A stretch of 64,000 nucleotides of DNA from Saccharomycopsis fibuligera x Saccharomycopsis cf. fibuligera. Lineage: Eukaryota; Ascomycota; Saccharomycetes; Ascoideales; Saccharomycopsidaceae. The stretch spans positions 2,604,001-2,668,000 of the forward strand of contig CP012817.1 in NCBI GenBank assembly GCA_001936135.1, read 5' to 3'. Numbering within the stretch: the first letter of the stretch is position 1; each line of letters begins with the position of its first letter. The notes below the pieces were generated by a model that had not been told where the DNA came from, searched no databases, and saw only the letters and a list, made by a program, of their open reading frames with translations. Shown here piece by piece: positions 29,201 through 39,279 of this stretch. The position numbers were made by a program, and so were the translations under genes.

Positions 29201-31854
29201 GTGCTTGAGCTCATTCTAATATCGTGAGCTATGTGAGAATTTGGCAGAGAAACTGTTTGTTTGTTGTTGAGTTCAGTAATTATGTCATTTGGAGAACTAT
29301 TTTTTCCTTGTTTCTGTAAGTCTGCTGAACTTATGCTGATCAATGCATTGTCAACTGTGGAATAATTATTATTTGATTGGATTTGCTGTGTTTCGAAAGT
29401 ACTTTCCTGGTGATTTCGAGTATCTTGTGTTGGATGTCCCTTTTGTGGTTGCTCTCGAATAGAGCCAGTTAGCTGATAACTTGAAGCCTCTGCGTTCAAA
29501 TCATTTGGCGCATCTGGGCTGGGTTTCTGTACTACCTTATTTATCGCATTTCCCTCATGACTATCATAATCGCTCTCTTTTGTTACTGAAATCTCACCTT
29601 TTACCAAAGAATTAACTAACTCTAAACTATGTCGCAATGATGAAATATCACCAGGGTCACTACCAGTATTGTTTCCAGCATTAAATTTAGAAGACTCGCC
29701 CAACGTAGAGTCACTATTATTTCCATCTTTTTGAGAATAAATCTCAGTATTAGTGTCACTTGCATTCTCAATTTCACTAGTTGAATCAGGTATTCTGGCG
29801 GTTTCAGATACTTTATTTGAAAAATCTGTCCGCACAATGTGAGAAGCATTGGTGTTTATGTAAGATGGCGAGTCGAAGCTCGACGCAAATTGAGATTGTG
29901 GCGGTGTTTTACTCGGGTCTTTCTCAGTACTGGCTAATGAATACTGAGAGTTTTTGCGACTCAAATATTCGTTGATTAGTCTATACTTTTGGAGCTCCAA
30001 TTCAAGAAGATTATCATATTCGCTGACGTCAGCGTCCTCAGGAACTTCGTTATTCTGATTATGATTGTTATTCTGATTTAGATTTCTAGAATAGTCAGAG
30101 ATCAAGTTTATTTCTCGATGAATAGTAGCTTCTTGATCATATTGCTTATCGTTGTGATATTTTGACAAGATTTTATTCAAGTTAATAGTAGCTGTTCTTT
30201 CTAATCTGTCTCTTAGCTCTTTTTTGGTTTGAATATCGCCATTTTCTGTTTCATCAATCTCTCTCAACATTGAATTTACGTTGAAAGAGTCACCAAAATT
30301 TAACACACTGTCATCAATTAGATATTTTGCGTCTGTAGCTGATAGCTGTGGTGCTTCGCTGTCCCGGGATTTTTCCAAAGTAGTGATAATTTCAGGTTTA
30401 CGATACTCAGGCAACTTTGGAACATCTAAGCTTATTTCCCTGTCAATATGGGAAGTATTAGTGGTTTTCAAAAATCGCTCAAATTCGCTGCTTCGTTTTT
30501 CAAACTCCTCTGTTTCATACTTGTTGAGCTTTTGAACTGGGTTCCAAAGATCCTGCATTATGCTGCTAAAGGGCTCATTTGTGTTTGGCATAGAGACGTG
30601 ATCGGGGATGTCTATCTCTCCAGTTTTTGGCAGTAACCCGAAATTTCCTCCAGCAGGAGGGATAAAAGAAAGAATATTTGCTGAGGAAGGAGCAAATTTG
30701 GGCTGAGTTTCCAGTATTGAAGTAGCACGAGCCGATGGATTATGGCAATCTAGCTGTTGACGGTCTATTAATTGTTGCTTAGCTGTGGGTAAATTGGATG
30801 GGTCATCAACTTTTTTGCTACTTATAACACTGAAAGTTTGCTCTATTGGCGGCTTATTTGTAAAAGGTAGAAACAGAGACAATCTTCTTTCACTTCTCGG
30901 AGGAACCTTCGGTTCATCTGAATGTTTATTGGAAACAGCATCACCAAAGCCGTTTGAACTCGTTGGTCTGCTTAACAAATTGGCACCATAGGTATAGGTT
31001 GAGATTCTTTTGGCGCTTCTTCGAGGAATGGCCAAGTCGTCAGCCGCTATGGCGTCTCGCGTAAATGTCTCAGTTTGTCTTTGAGGATATACGGTGGAAA
31101 GGTTGATGCTCTGTAAGCCTGTAGCGTGAGCCGCGCTGGCAGCATGGAGATTTTGGGATCGTGCATACCCATTATTAAAGTTTGCGGATGTTGCAGTTGA
31201 CAGCGGAGCATCTGAATCCTGCTCGATAGACTCGGCGTCTGGCAGTCCAACTGATGATCTGTCTGGTGAGGTCAAGGCCTCGGTGGTGCTTTCAGAAATA
31301 CCGGGAGGTAGCAGTGGAAGAGATTTGTTCTTCGTATCGGCTTTGCGGATGCTTCTTCTTCTTGCTATACTGTCTTTTCTAGTCAAAGAGCTATCTGGAA
31401 CGTTATCAATGCTGTCAAATCGAGACTTATCATAGTCGCTTGGGGATTTTGGCGGAGGCTTTCTTCGTGGGAGGTTTGCAGTAGCATTGTTGATGTTAAT
31501 AGTGTTATTGAAGTTATTTCCATTAGGGTTTAGATACTCAGTCTTGTTACTACTGGCACTGTTCACCTGGTATGGGGAAGAAACCCAAGGCGACCCCCGA
31601 TAGCTGCCGGCATGCAAAGAAGAGCTTTCTGGCTGTCTGGAAATCAGATATGAGCCCGCCTCTGCCACATGGGATCCGAAATAGTGACTATAGGTACTAC
31701 CATTGTTGCTGATTACTTGTGAACGCGGTCTGTAGGTTGGTTGTTCTGGCTCACTGAAGAGCGAGATATTGGCGGGAGGAGGAGGCGCCTTGGATGTACG
31801 CTTGCCAATAAAGCTGACTCTTTTCTCTCTGTTCTTCTTAGAGAAGATATTCAT
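26206..31854 (-). CDS. TUS1: Rho1 guanine nucleotide exchange factor (Tus1-like)
   Basis: Predicted activator of Rho1 in the cell-wall-integrity pathway. The first ~950 residues are Ser/Asn/Pro-rich and probably disordered, with basic patches (KAPPPPANIS, PRRKPPPKSP). A helical block begins near residue 975 (CHEVWSLSGIFKWLLNFEKWF). The DH domain follows at about 1140-1345 (EKQELVGLHKHVIELQSRIY, LLESHRKYLFEPMKEIL), then a PH-like region to about 1480. A C-terminal citron-homology (CNH) domain spans about 1520-1860 (KISTMASFVYQNKVFYLVGT). No DEP domain was seen, which favours Tus1 over Rom1/Rom2. At 1,882 residues it exceeds S. cerevisiae Tus1 (1,307) through its head. It is divergent from UBR1. 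Confidence 0.87.
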   Translation of the reverse strand: MNIFSKKNREKRVSFIGKRTSKAPPPPANISLFSEPEQPTYRPRSQVISNNGSTYSHYFGSHVAEAGSYLISRQPESSSLHAGSYRGSPWVSSPYQVNSASSNKTEYLNPNGNNFNNTININNATANLPRRKPPPKSPSDYDKSRFDSIDNVPDSSLTRKDSIARRRSIRKADTKNKSLPLLPPGISESTTEALTSPDRSSVGLPDAESIEQDSDAPLSTATSANFNNGYARSQNLHAASAAHATGLQSINLSTVYPQRQTETFTRDAIAADDLAIPRRSAKRISTYTYGANLLSRPTSSNGFGDAVSNKHSDEPKVPPRSERRLSLFLPFTNKPPIEQTFSVISSKKVDDPSNLPTAKQQLIDRQQLDCHNPSARATSILETQPKFAPSSANILSFIPPAGGNFGLLPKTGEIDIPDHVSMPNTNEPFSSIMQDLWNPVQKLNKYETEEFEKRSSEFERFLKTTNTSHIDREISLDVPKLPEYRKPEIITTLEKSRDSEAPQLSATDAKYLIDDSVLNFGDSFNVNSMLREIDETENGDIQTKKELRDRLERTATINLNKILSKYHNDKQYDQEATIHREINLISDYSRNLNQNNNHNQNNEVPEDADVSEYDNLLELELQKYRLINEYLSRKNSQYSLASTEKDPSKTPPQSQFASSFDSPSYINTNASHIVRTDFSNKVSETARIPDSTSEIENASDTNTEIYSQKDGNNSDSTLGESSKFNAGNNTGSDPGDISSLRHSLELVNSLVKGEISVTKESDYDSHEGNAINKVVQKPSPDAPNDLNAEASSYQLTGSIREQPQKGHPTQDTRNHQESTFETQQIQSNNNYSTVDNALISISSADLQKQGKNSSPNDIITELNNKQTVSLPNSHIAHDIRMSSSTAISESMRRSIMSRISRPNRVDRTDSIHTINSVQTAQSVHSSASVFTGSSVLSPEETITASLDNYDETVETDSDGTINIINFSSSSLKPHHFKQCHEVWSLSGIFKWLLNFEKWFEDQVVRKKEVVKSLELLLKYYYPKMKSIMIFELISVILEEFKTEHALIHRIDSQYETARRNHVNSFEDMLVVSTNTKAVTPIGILAPLLPCYSTSYNDHNVNVGLSYNAHNCYSTYCPQETEKPINIPAPEVEDPNILKRSWIEQWSIEKQELVGLHKHVIELQSRIYDLIKKQYDFLIEANHLVNVIGKGFLENSDMDMIVYPEKKDLLYYKMFATSIPLLESHRKYLFEPMKEILFKQGKYIKLGIYSLYRTWTKDCFVNYVEYIDSLAETVLFIDFEKMKKHSDFIDWLDTFPLVPLAPSKLLSNYFFYNLIQYKDSLKDIKKRTLQSDPEMDNLNEAIEIISIFCDKINERLGAAEVHALFKRFAWKITPSNFNIELKPSKIVINVKEKVFCKSGIGRWSSTTYFLILMSNSIFLTELDLDTRQFKVVEKPIPVQLIGYEIPNASEFEEEGRLVARNEPDKKVTDSLRIIHLGQKNSWTLKMSSFNSRTLWIGYIKNAKQAINDERTLMFRFNAVLTEMPFAANTKSQIYGFPSSYPVIQASNNYVQYSICPPNVRKISTMASFVYQNKVFYLVGTTVGLFMRSNQHPWVQIDKLINITQLEYIEEVQLLLILADKKFLQVTCEDLLSCYYSAPSTLPTIKLSNQSVDLFGSGFIDNELTIFYMKVKINASATPYKSFKVLSLDPKRRSMKTHATFDKFFLAVDCYGWSTFNSSVIMQTEKGFFMLDEELIPTVIPRVAEVKLPNVQSKEANFFRMLNQRICIERPLNAFSINNGKEILTVFSTFAAFCNERGFLSRVKLLEFNTKADGAILKDNLLFLVSKFAIEVFDITEDDSSMYPKTFITGENFELIPNATNGDNNLVVMASHPNKSSKMLLELI

Positions 31855-32197
31855 CTGGATGCTGCGCTTCTGCTTCTATGGCCTTCAGGCTGATATAAAG
31901 CCATATTTGCCCAGCAGAGTCCAGAAACAGGACACTGGACACTAAATTTGGCGCCAGTAATTGGGGCCCGCGGCCATCAGTTAGCGCCTGTTGTCGTATC
32001 ACCAAACATGGGTTGTGAGCCCCGTGGAGATCTCCATCGCTGCAGCCAGCTCCACTACAGTAGACCAGAATATCATCATCCACGCATTTGCCACTACCAA
32101 CAGTGGAGCAGATCAAGTCAGCCCTCATCAACGCCCATTGGAGCACATAGCACCAATACTACTGGCTAGCTAGACTCAATTTCATGGACACAATACA
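31855..32197. other. TUS1-UBR1 divergent promoter
   Basis: 343-bp shared promoter with a G+C-rich core near 31950-31975. The open frames crossing it are not supported by homology. Confidence 0.5.
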
Positions 32198-35100
32198 ATG
32201 GACCAGCAGACGCGACACGACAACATATCTCAATTGCGCCAATTTCTTCTAGAGTTGCCCAAGAAGTTTGACTATAAATATAAGCACAGCCTTGTCAGTG
32301 GCCATTTGCGCAGAGCCTTGTATTTTGCTTTCACCAATAGCGGCCAGCACTTGCCCCATATTTTCAATAGTTACAGCCCAGAATCCATTCCAAGGAGTTG
32401 GGGACAGGTGCACGCCTCGACACAGTGCAAAGACAAATGGGTTCTTCATGATCATCCCAACCAAGAACCTGCACATCCCAATGTTCCGTGCTCGCGACTC
32501 TTCAGAAAAAACGAGCCATGCTACAGATGTTTAACATGCGGGCTAGACGAAACTTGTGCTTTGTGCTCAGAGTGTTTTGTGGAAGAAGACCATATAGGCC
32601 ATGAGGTGTACATATCTATTTGTTCCAGAGATAATGGCGGGGTGTGCGATTGTGGTGATGCAGAAGCTTGGGTCATACAGAATCATTGCAAGCACCATAA
32701 GACCGGAGAAACACCAGACGAGGATATACCCGATAGTTTGAAATCCGCCATGCTCGATACCTTGGAGTGTGTGTTTGACTATGTGATAGATGTTATGTCC
32801 ACGTCTACCCCTTCCTTCGTACCGATGAGTAACAAAACAACTATTTTCGACCACTCAAACTCGAGCTCGCTAAATGCAACAAAATACGGAGGTGTTGACG
32901 AAAACTCTTCCAAATACTACCTAATATTGTACAATGATCAGTCAAAGCATTTCAGTGACGCGGTAAGTCGTATAAAGCTAGCAAGTTTCAAAGTGACAGA
33001 ATTTGCTGAAATGGTAGCCAAGCAGGTGCATAAGAATGGAAGAGGAATTGTTCTTGGATCAGAAAGCCTTGATTTTCTATTGCAAAGAAAAAGCATTCTT
33101 GAATCAACCGGTTTGTATTCGTGTATCAGAAGCTACAGAGATGTCTTTAGAGAAGAAATGTGTCTCGACATTGTTCGCTGGCTTGACGATATTACCAAAG
33201 GGCCGATATATGGCAATTATAAATTAGTTCATAAACTTTTATGTCGTGCATTATGTTGCAAGTGGGACCCAGGAGTTGACCCGTCTGATGATATGCTTAA
33301 TCATTATTTACCAGGAAGACTTCAGATGAACAAAATACCAATAGTGCCAAGTTATTCTAACCAAGTCACTGACAGTGAAAAAATTGATTACTGGAACCCA
33401 GACATAAGTACTGACAAAAGACTACAAAAATGGGATATATCACAAGAATTATGTGAAGCATGCGAGTATGATGCAGCTTTATCAAGTACAAACTTGACGC
33501 CCGTTCATGGTTCACGATTCCAGTATCTTCTATTATTTGATATAAGATTGTGGAAAAATTTGCGTGTTCTTTTACATGAAATTTATGTGTCAGTGGCAGT
33601 TTCAAATATTAGTTATAAAGATTTGATGGCATGCCAATATGTTGATATGTACCCAGTAATTGCTGAAATATATTTACTGTTGGACAGAGAACCGGATTGG
33701 AATTTTATGGGCAACCTTTCCGTGCAACTCTTCACCTGTCCCACAAATGCAACATTGCTAAGTGGGCATGGTGAGTTAAAGAAAATTTTGTCTCTGGCTT
33801 ATGGTTATTTAACTCTGGGACATGTTATTTTGCCACAATTTTTAACATTAAAGTTTCCCTTGCAGCTATCATCTTTGAAAGTTCGCCGCTGGAATCAGCT
33901 ATTTTTTGACATGAGCTATATCTTACAACGAAATGAAGACGCTCAGCTATTTTTCCAAAAAGACTTTGTGCTACAAGTTATCGATTTGGTGATTTTGTTC
34001 AATGGGTTACCAGTGATCAAGAGAGAATCAGTTGAGCATGTTGAATATGAAACTAATGATTATCCACTATATTTTAATGGCGTCAGCATTATTGCTAACT
34101 TTTGTAAATTGATTGCTAAAAGCGCTTCAAAGTTGCAACAAAGAAAATCAGTGGTGGGTCCTGCCATATATTTGGTTCTTCAAAGGTTTTCTGACATGAT
34201 CAATATGAGATACTATGAGCCAACGACTACAAAGAAGCTGCAAGATAAAACTGATTTAAGAATGGTGAATGATTTCAAAGAAGTTGACATTTTAGGCATC
34301 AAGCAAACTGTATTGAATTTTAGAGTCGATAAAGACGTTGTATCGTTTTTGCATCCATTGTCAACATTTCTTTCTTATTTGATTGAAGAAAGTGGTATTG
34401 AAGATCCAAAGGAAATTAGGGAATTAATATCAATGGTAAATACACTGGGTATTACACAAGAACAATCAGCTTGCATCGAAAATAATAACAAAAATATCTG
34501 GAAAATAATTTGTGATTACTCTTTAAGAACTGTGGTTTTGCTATCGCAAATCAAAGTAGGATTTTGGGTCAGGAATGGATATAGTGTTAGATCACAATAC
34601 CATAATTATAGAAATCTTGGGTTGCGTGAATATGGCTTTGCTCGTGATATTTTTATGATTCAAATGTTTTCTGCCATTGAGGATGCCAATACCACGACTG
34701 CAACAGTACTCGATAGATGGGGGCTTATCCAATGGGCTAATGAAGATTATAACAACATCAGCATGTATGATACACAAACCTTGCACTTTATGGTGGAAGA
34801 ATGCTTAAATTTTTTTATTATACTTTTGGAAGCAAATGACCACTTACTTGGCTTAGCCGACGATGCAATCAATGAGCGCAAGTTGAGAAATGATATCATT
34901 CATTACCTTTGTTTCAAGCCATTAACATACACAGAGTTATGTGCTGAATTGCCCGATCATGTCAGTAATGATAGAAGATTTGAGTACATCTTGAACAAAT
35001 TGGCAGATTACTCTTTACCTCCACAGTCCACCATCAATGGGCGCTATAAATTAAAAGAGGAATATTTTGATCAAATAAATCCATATTACATTCATTACAC

Positions 35101-37951
35101 ATCAAATAAACGCGAAGATGCCGAAAAACTTGTTAAAGAAAGATTAGTGAAAAAGAAAGGTATTAGCTTTAGCGATGCATACTATGAGCCTAAAAAAGTT
35201 GAACGAATAAGCCTATACAAAAACTTCCCAAGATTCACAACTTCATTGTTTTTTATTCAGTTTTTAAAAAGCACGTTGAGTTTCATCTTGAAAGAGAAAT
35301 CAGATAGTCTTGATGGCATGATTAACCTTATCTTACACTTGATTCACATATGTGTAAAAGCAAACTTCAAGAGTTCTGAAGACAGTTTCTCCAACTTGTG
35401 CTTTACTGAGTTAGATGTGGCCGATTCTGATAATCCAGTTGAGTATCAAAGTATCAGCTCTTTGTTGTATTTGATTTTGGTATCTGAAAACCATGGCCCA
35501 CATCATAGTAAAATTAGGGCTATATTTAATGATCTTAAGACAAATTTCCCACTCAGGGACCAATACCTCAATCAAAGATTTGAAAATTTTAATAATATTG
35601 CTTTGGACAGTGAACTTAAGCCAAGTTGCAAAGCTAGCGAGTATGAACGAAAAAAGAAATTAGCAGCTGAACGCAAGGCTAAAATTCTAGCGTCATTCAA
35701 AAAGCAACAATCAAAGTTTGTTGAACAGAATAACGTTGCTGATGACATTGTTAGCGACACCGAAATTGAAGAGCTTTCCGATACATCTTGGAAATTCCCT
35801 GAAGAATGCTGTATATTATGTCAAATGCCAGGTGATGAAGGTGATTTATTTGGCACTTTGGCATACGTTTCGGATTCATCAGAATTCAGAAATATTCCGC
35901 TTGATAGCAAATATTGGCTATTTAAGGCATTTTCTGATGACGCTAGCTTAGACAAGGCAAGTTCAGGTGATGTGCACTTAAATCATCATTATCACAGACA
36001 TTATCATCTTCAGCATAAGAATGATATAAAGGTTGTTGATACAGAGCCAATAAAGCCAAAGACAAAATGCGAAGATTACATTGATAAAGTTGAAAAAGAT
36101 AGTGTTATTGGCCCTGGTTTCCCCAACCATGACCCTTGCTCCGTCATGAGCTATGCGGTTACTACCAGTTGTGGACACGGAATGCACTTGTCTTGTTTCA
36201 AGAATCACCTAATATCTATGCGAAAGCGTCTTTCGCATTTCACTCGAACCCTACCAGAAGATTTGGCAAATAAAGAGTTCATATGTCCCTTATGTAAAGC
36301 GGTGAACAATGTGTTAGTTCCGGTACTATCACACTCTAATAACGTCTCTTTGAATAAATATTTGAAACCTGGGGTTCCAAACTGGTACTCTCCATTTGAA
36401 AACTTCAACAAAAATAGCTCCTCTAAATGGCTTTCTAATTATGAAAATGTGGTCTATGAAGAATTGAAGCAAAAGGCATTACAATCCTTGTCTAGCAATT
36501 ATAAGTCATTGTTTTTCGGCCATGATGCTGCTTCCAAAATATTTGAAAACTCTTTTATTGGATTGGATCAAGCGTTATCGTATATTACTTTGTCATACTT
36601 TAAGGAAAACCTCAGTGGGCTCTTAGCACATACTATTGAGTCAGTGGAAATTTCTTTAAGAAACATACCGCATGAAGTGATCGGCCCAAACTTGGTGATT
36701 TATCAACTTTCGCACCAAGTAATTACGACTTTGCGCGTATGGTCAGACTACAAAAAATATTTGATTACACTCAATGCTAAAAGAAGTACAGTGGGGTCTC
36801 CTTCAATGTTTGCGGAATCTTCAGAAGTCATTGAACATTATTTGGGGATCCTCAAGCTTTTATCATCCAAAGAGATTTTCAACATTGGCAATATTGATTT
36901 TTTTGAGTTACTTGTAGCTGCCATTCCTCTTGAATCATACAAGTTTTCTTTTAATTCTATTCTCACAATGTGCTTTCTTGGAGAAATCCTAAAAAACACT
37001 TTTGTATTAGTCTCAAAAGTATTTTTAAATCCGTTATTTACTACTTGTGAACAGATCACGTTGTTAGATCTACCAGTGGTGGATAACATCAGCGAAGAGG
37101 CCCACCAAGATGCCAAATTGATTTTTGATACTATGAGACAATGTGTTGCAAATTCAGATGCAGTACCTAAACAATTTGTCGATCATCCAAAATTTGGCCA
37201 AGTGTTTTACTCAGTGCTATTAAAGTGTATTGTACCATTCTTGAGACAATCTGCAATTTGGGCGTTTGTGAATGCTGCTGATGACTCGGGGACTATTTCA
37301 GAGTATCCTGAATGCTGCAATGAGGCAGATAAGCTTTGCAAATTTTTAATGATTCCTTCCTTTGCCACCATGTTGCATAGATTTGTTGACCCTTCAACAT
37401 TCGAGGGCCAGAAATTTAAAGGATTTGTTGAGCGTATGAAGTTATACTCATACTTGAACGTTTTAACAAGATCAAACTTGCAAATCAAGTATCCTTCTAA
37501 AATCGAATTGATTAATTTACCAGCAAGAATGGACCATTTCTTTACCAAGTATTTCTACCCAAGAAATGACAATGACGTATCATATGATCCAGCAATCTGC
37601 TTGTTTTGCAGCAAAGTCATTCATTTACAAGAATCAGTAATAAGCTTTGATAAAGGTGAGTGTAACTTACACTGTGAAACTGAATGCATTAATGATTGTG
37701 GTTTATTTTTATTACCGAAGCATGGATCGATTTTGGTGATGTACAAAGGTAATGGCTCTTTTCATGATGCTCCGTATTATGACCAACATGGAGAATTGCC
37801 AAAGGACCCACGTCATGGGCATCCCTTACACTTGAATCTTCAAAAATACCGCGAATTTATTCACAACGTTTGGCTTCAACATAACATTCCGAATTTTGTT
37901 ACTAGAAAGTTGGAAAGTGCAATTGATATTGGTGGTTGGGAAACTCTTTAG
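32198..37951 (+). CDS. UBR1: N-end-rule E3 ubiquitin ligase Ubr1
   Basis: N-recognin that binds basic and bulky N-terminal residues and ubiquitinates the protein together with Rad6. The 1,917-residue length matches S. cerevisiae Ubr1 (1,950). The UBR zinc box lies at residues 98-168, with CSRLF, CYRCLTCGLDETCALC, ECFVEEDHIGHEV and GVCDCGDAEAW. A winged-helix-like section (FKPLTYTELCAELPDHV) is near 910. The RING-H2 region starts at CCILCQMPGDEGD (about 1204) and closes with CGHGMHLSCFKNHL and FICPLCKAVNN (about 1365). The C-terminal cap contains CLFCSKVIHLQ and the conserved end RHGHPLHLNLQKYREF. It is complete. Its neighbour TYS1 is also its neighbour in S. cerevisiae (YGR184C, YGR185C). Confidence 0.96.
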   Translation: MDQQTRHDNISQLRQFLLELPKKFDYKYKHSLVSGHLRRALYFAFTNSGQHLPHIFNSYSPESIPRSWGQVHASTQCKDKWVLHDHPNQEPAHPNVPCSRLFRKNEPCYRCLTCGLDETCALCSECFVEEDHIGHEVYISICSRDNGGVCDCGDAEAWVIQNHCKHHKTGETPDEDIPDSLKSAMLDTLECVFDYVIDVMSTSTPSFVPMSNKTTIFDHSNSSSLNATKYGGVDENSSKYYLILYNDQSKHFSDAVSRIKLASFKVTEFAEMVAKQVHKNGRGIVLGSESLDFLLQRKSILESTGLYSCIRSYRDVFREEMCLDIVRWLDDITKGPIYGNYKLVHKLLCRALCCKWDPGVDPSDDMLNHYLPGRLQMNKIPIVPSYSNQVTDSEKIDYWNPDISTDKRLQKWDISQELCEACEYDAALSSTNLTPVHGSRFQYLLLFDIRLWKNLRVLLHEIYVSVAVSNISYKDLMACQYVDMYPVIAEIYLLLDREPDWNFMGNLSVQLFTCPTNATLLSGHGELKKILSLAYGYLTLGHVILPQFLTLKFPLQLSSLKVRRWNQLFFDMSYILQRNEDAQLFFQKDFVLQVIDLVILFNGLPVIKRESVEHVEYETNDYPLYFNGVSIIANFCKLIAKSASKLQQRKSVVGPAIYLVLQRFSDMINMRYYEPTTTKKLQDKTDLRMVNDFKEVDILGIKQTVLNFRVDKDVVSFLHPLSTFLSYLIEESGIEDPKEIRELISMVNTLGITQEQSACIENNNKNIWKIICDYSLRTVVLLSQIKVGFWVRNGYSVRSQYHNYRNLGLREYGFARDIFMIQMFSAIEDANTTTATVLDRWGLIQWANEDYNNISMYDTQTLHFMVEECLNFFIILLEANDHLLGLADDAINERKLRNDIIHYLCFKPLTYTELCAELPDHVSNDRRFEYILNKLADYSLPPQSTINGRYKLKEEYFDQINPYYIHYTSNKREDAEKLVKERLVKKKGISFSDAYYEPKKVERISLYKNFPRFTTSLFFIQFLKSTLSFILKEKSDSLDGMINLILHLIHICVKANFKSSEDSFSNLCFTELDVADSDNPVEYQSISSLLYLILVSENHGPHHSKIRAIFNDLKTNFPLRDQYLNQRFENFNNIALDSELKPSCKASEYERKKKLAAERKAKILASFKKQQSKFVEQNNVADDIVSDTEIEELSDTSWKFPEECCILCQMPGDEGDLFGTLAYVSDSSEFRNIPLDSKYWLFKAFSDDASLDKASSGDVHLNHHYHRHYHLQHKNDIKVVDTEPIKPKTKCEDYIDKVEKDSVIGPGFPNHDPCSVMSYAVTTSCGHGMHLSCFKNHLISMRKRLSHFTRTLPEDLANKEFICPLCKAVNNVLVPVLSHSNNVSLNKYLKPGVPNWYSPFENFNKNSSSKWLSNYENVVYEELKQKALQSLSSNYKSLFFGHDAASKIFENSFIGLDQALSYITLSYFKENLSGLLAHTIESVEISLRNIPHEVIGPNLVIYQLSHQVITTLRVWSDYKKYLITLNAKRSTVGSPSMFAESSEVIEHYLGILKLLSSKEIFNIGNIDFFELLVAAIPLESYKFSFNSILTMCFLGEILKNTFVLVSKVFLNPLFTTCEQITLLDLPVVDNISEEAHQDAKLIFDTMRQCVANSDAVPKQFVDHPKFGQVFYSVLLKCIVPFLRQSAIWAFVNAADDSGTISEYPECCNEADKLCKFLMIPSFATMLHRFVDPSTFEGQKFKGFVERMKLYSYLNVLTRSNLQIKYPSKIELINLPARMDHFFTKYFYPRNDNDVSYDPAICLFCSKVIHLQESVISFDKGECNLHCETECINDCGLFLLPKHGSILVMYKGNGSFHDAPYYDQHGELPKDPRHGHPLHLNLQKYREFIHNVWLQHNIPNFVTRKLESAIDIGGWETL

Positions 37952-38417
37952 TGGTTCCATACATAACATAAAATAGTTTTCTTTTGTAGTATATATATTA
38001 TTTACAATTTCTCTCATAGTAAAATTGTTTAAATAAAGTTTTCTCATAGAACATGATCTGCGTATCCAACTCTCCTGCCAGTATAGTGCACTTACACTCT
38101 GAGCACAACATCGCTACACCACGGTAGTACTATGAAATGCAGTAACACATTGATCATATCAAGAAGTTAGTCACCACTGGCGAAAAAGAAGTATAGAAAA
38201 GAGCTCTTAAACCCTTACCGATGGTTGCTTGTTTGCCACAAAGAGTAAATTTGAGCGTTTGACAATATAATTTCCATTTATTTAAGTAGTCTCGACTCAA
38301 AATGCACACACAAGTATCTGCATTAATTACTATGCAATATATCAACTAATATAACACAATCATGAGCTAATAGTATGTAGATAAAAATTAGATATTTCTT
38401 TTCTTCTCCAATATCTT

Positions 38418-38612
38418 TTATGAGCTTGTACAGAGCCAAGTCTGCAATTGTGATAATGCAGCTCCATTTTTGGCATTCATAACTAAAAGTAGTTTCACTT
38501 CGTCCTGTAGCTCATTCTTGTCATCGTCTCTCGTGACAAAAATAGAACTGCGGATAGAGCATTTAGACTCTGTGTATGTGAGACCAAACAAATAAAGAAT
38601 GTTTCTTTGTAA
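38418..38612 (-). other. Coding-like open stretch without in-frame start
   Basis: A 64-codon open stretch ending in TAA at 38418-38420. Its latter part reads like real protein: SIFVTRDDDKNELQDEVKLL, then VMNAKNGAALSQLQTW. No ATG lies at its beginning; the only in-frame ATG is internal. It could be a terminal exon, a gene relic or chance. I do not recognise the family. Confidence 0.25.
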
Positions 38613-39144
38613 TTATGTACGTGTTCTTGGTTTGGCTTGTGGTACCTTGGTTTAATTTTATTTTTAAACTATAAAAGGTTCACGTATTTATACGCTATAC
38701 CATTCTTACATACAAAGTTTCGCCAAAGTTAAGGCCAGAACAATACTCGCAAATTACATCTTACCAATGTGTGAACACCCCGTTCAATGTTTGAAAACAT
38801 TAATGAGCTAATTTTAATTACAGTAAAACTCACATTTGAACTTAGTAGACTATATGAGGTTTCTTTAGCTTGAGTCGCTAAAATGTTGCTCTTATATGGT
38901 AAAATGAGAGCTTTATAAAGAAATAATTGAAATGACTTTATAGAAACTTTTCTTTTCTTTCGAAAAGAAAGCATTTCTGCTTTTTGTTTATTGCTTTTTT
39001 TTATGCTCTTGACATTGCAATCTATCATTGATTTAAAAATCCAGATGACCACATTGAGGCTTGCAAGAAAAAAAGGAAACAGCCTACAATATGTTATTAC
39101 GAAGCGGTGAATGAGTAAAATAGCTAACGCAGAATCTGAAATCG

Positions 39145-39181
<37 letters not shown>
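39145..39181. repeat. Poly(A) tract, 37 nt
   Basis: Uninterrupted A run about 100 bp beyond the TYS1 stop, in the spacer convergent with UBR1. It is followed by A-rich ATAAATAAAT sequence. Confidence 0.92.
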
Positions 39182-39183
<2 letters not shown>

Positions 39184-39279
39184 AAAAAAAATAAATAAAT
39201 AAAAAGAAACTCACATAAATTATAAGCAAAGCATACTGTACGAATTTAAAGTATAATGGAACCACTCTATAAAAACGCA

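Larger units (their letters stand above)
37952..39279. other. Long UBR1 / TYS1 convergent spacer
   Basis: 1.3 kb between two convergent genes, unusually long for a region that needs no promoter. It contains a coding-like open stretch on the minus strand (38418-38612), a TATAAATA motif on the minus strand near 38690, and a 37-nt poly(A) run. No RNA gene was recognised. Confidence 0.5.
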
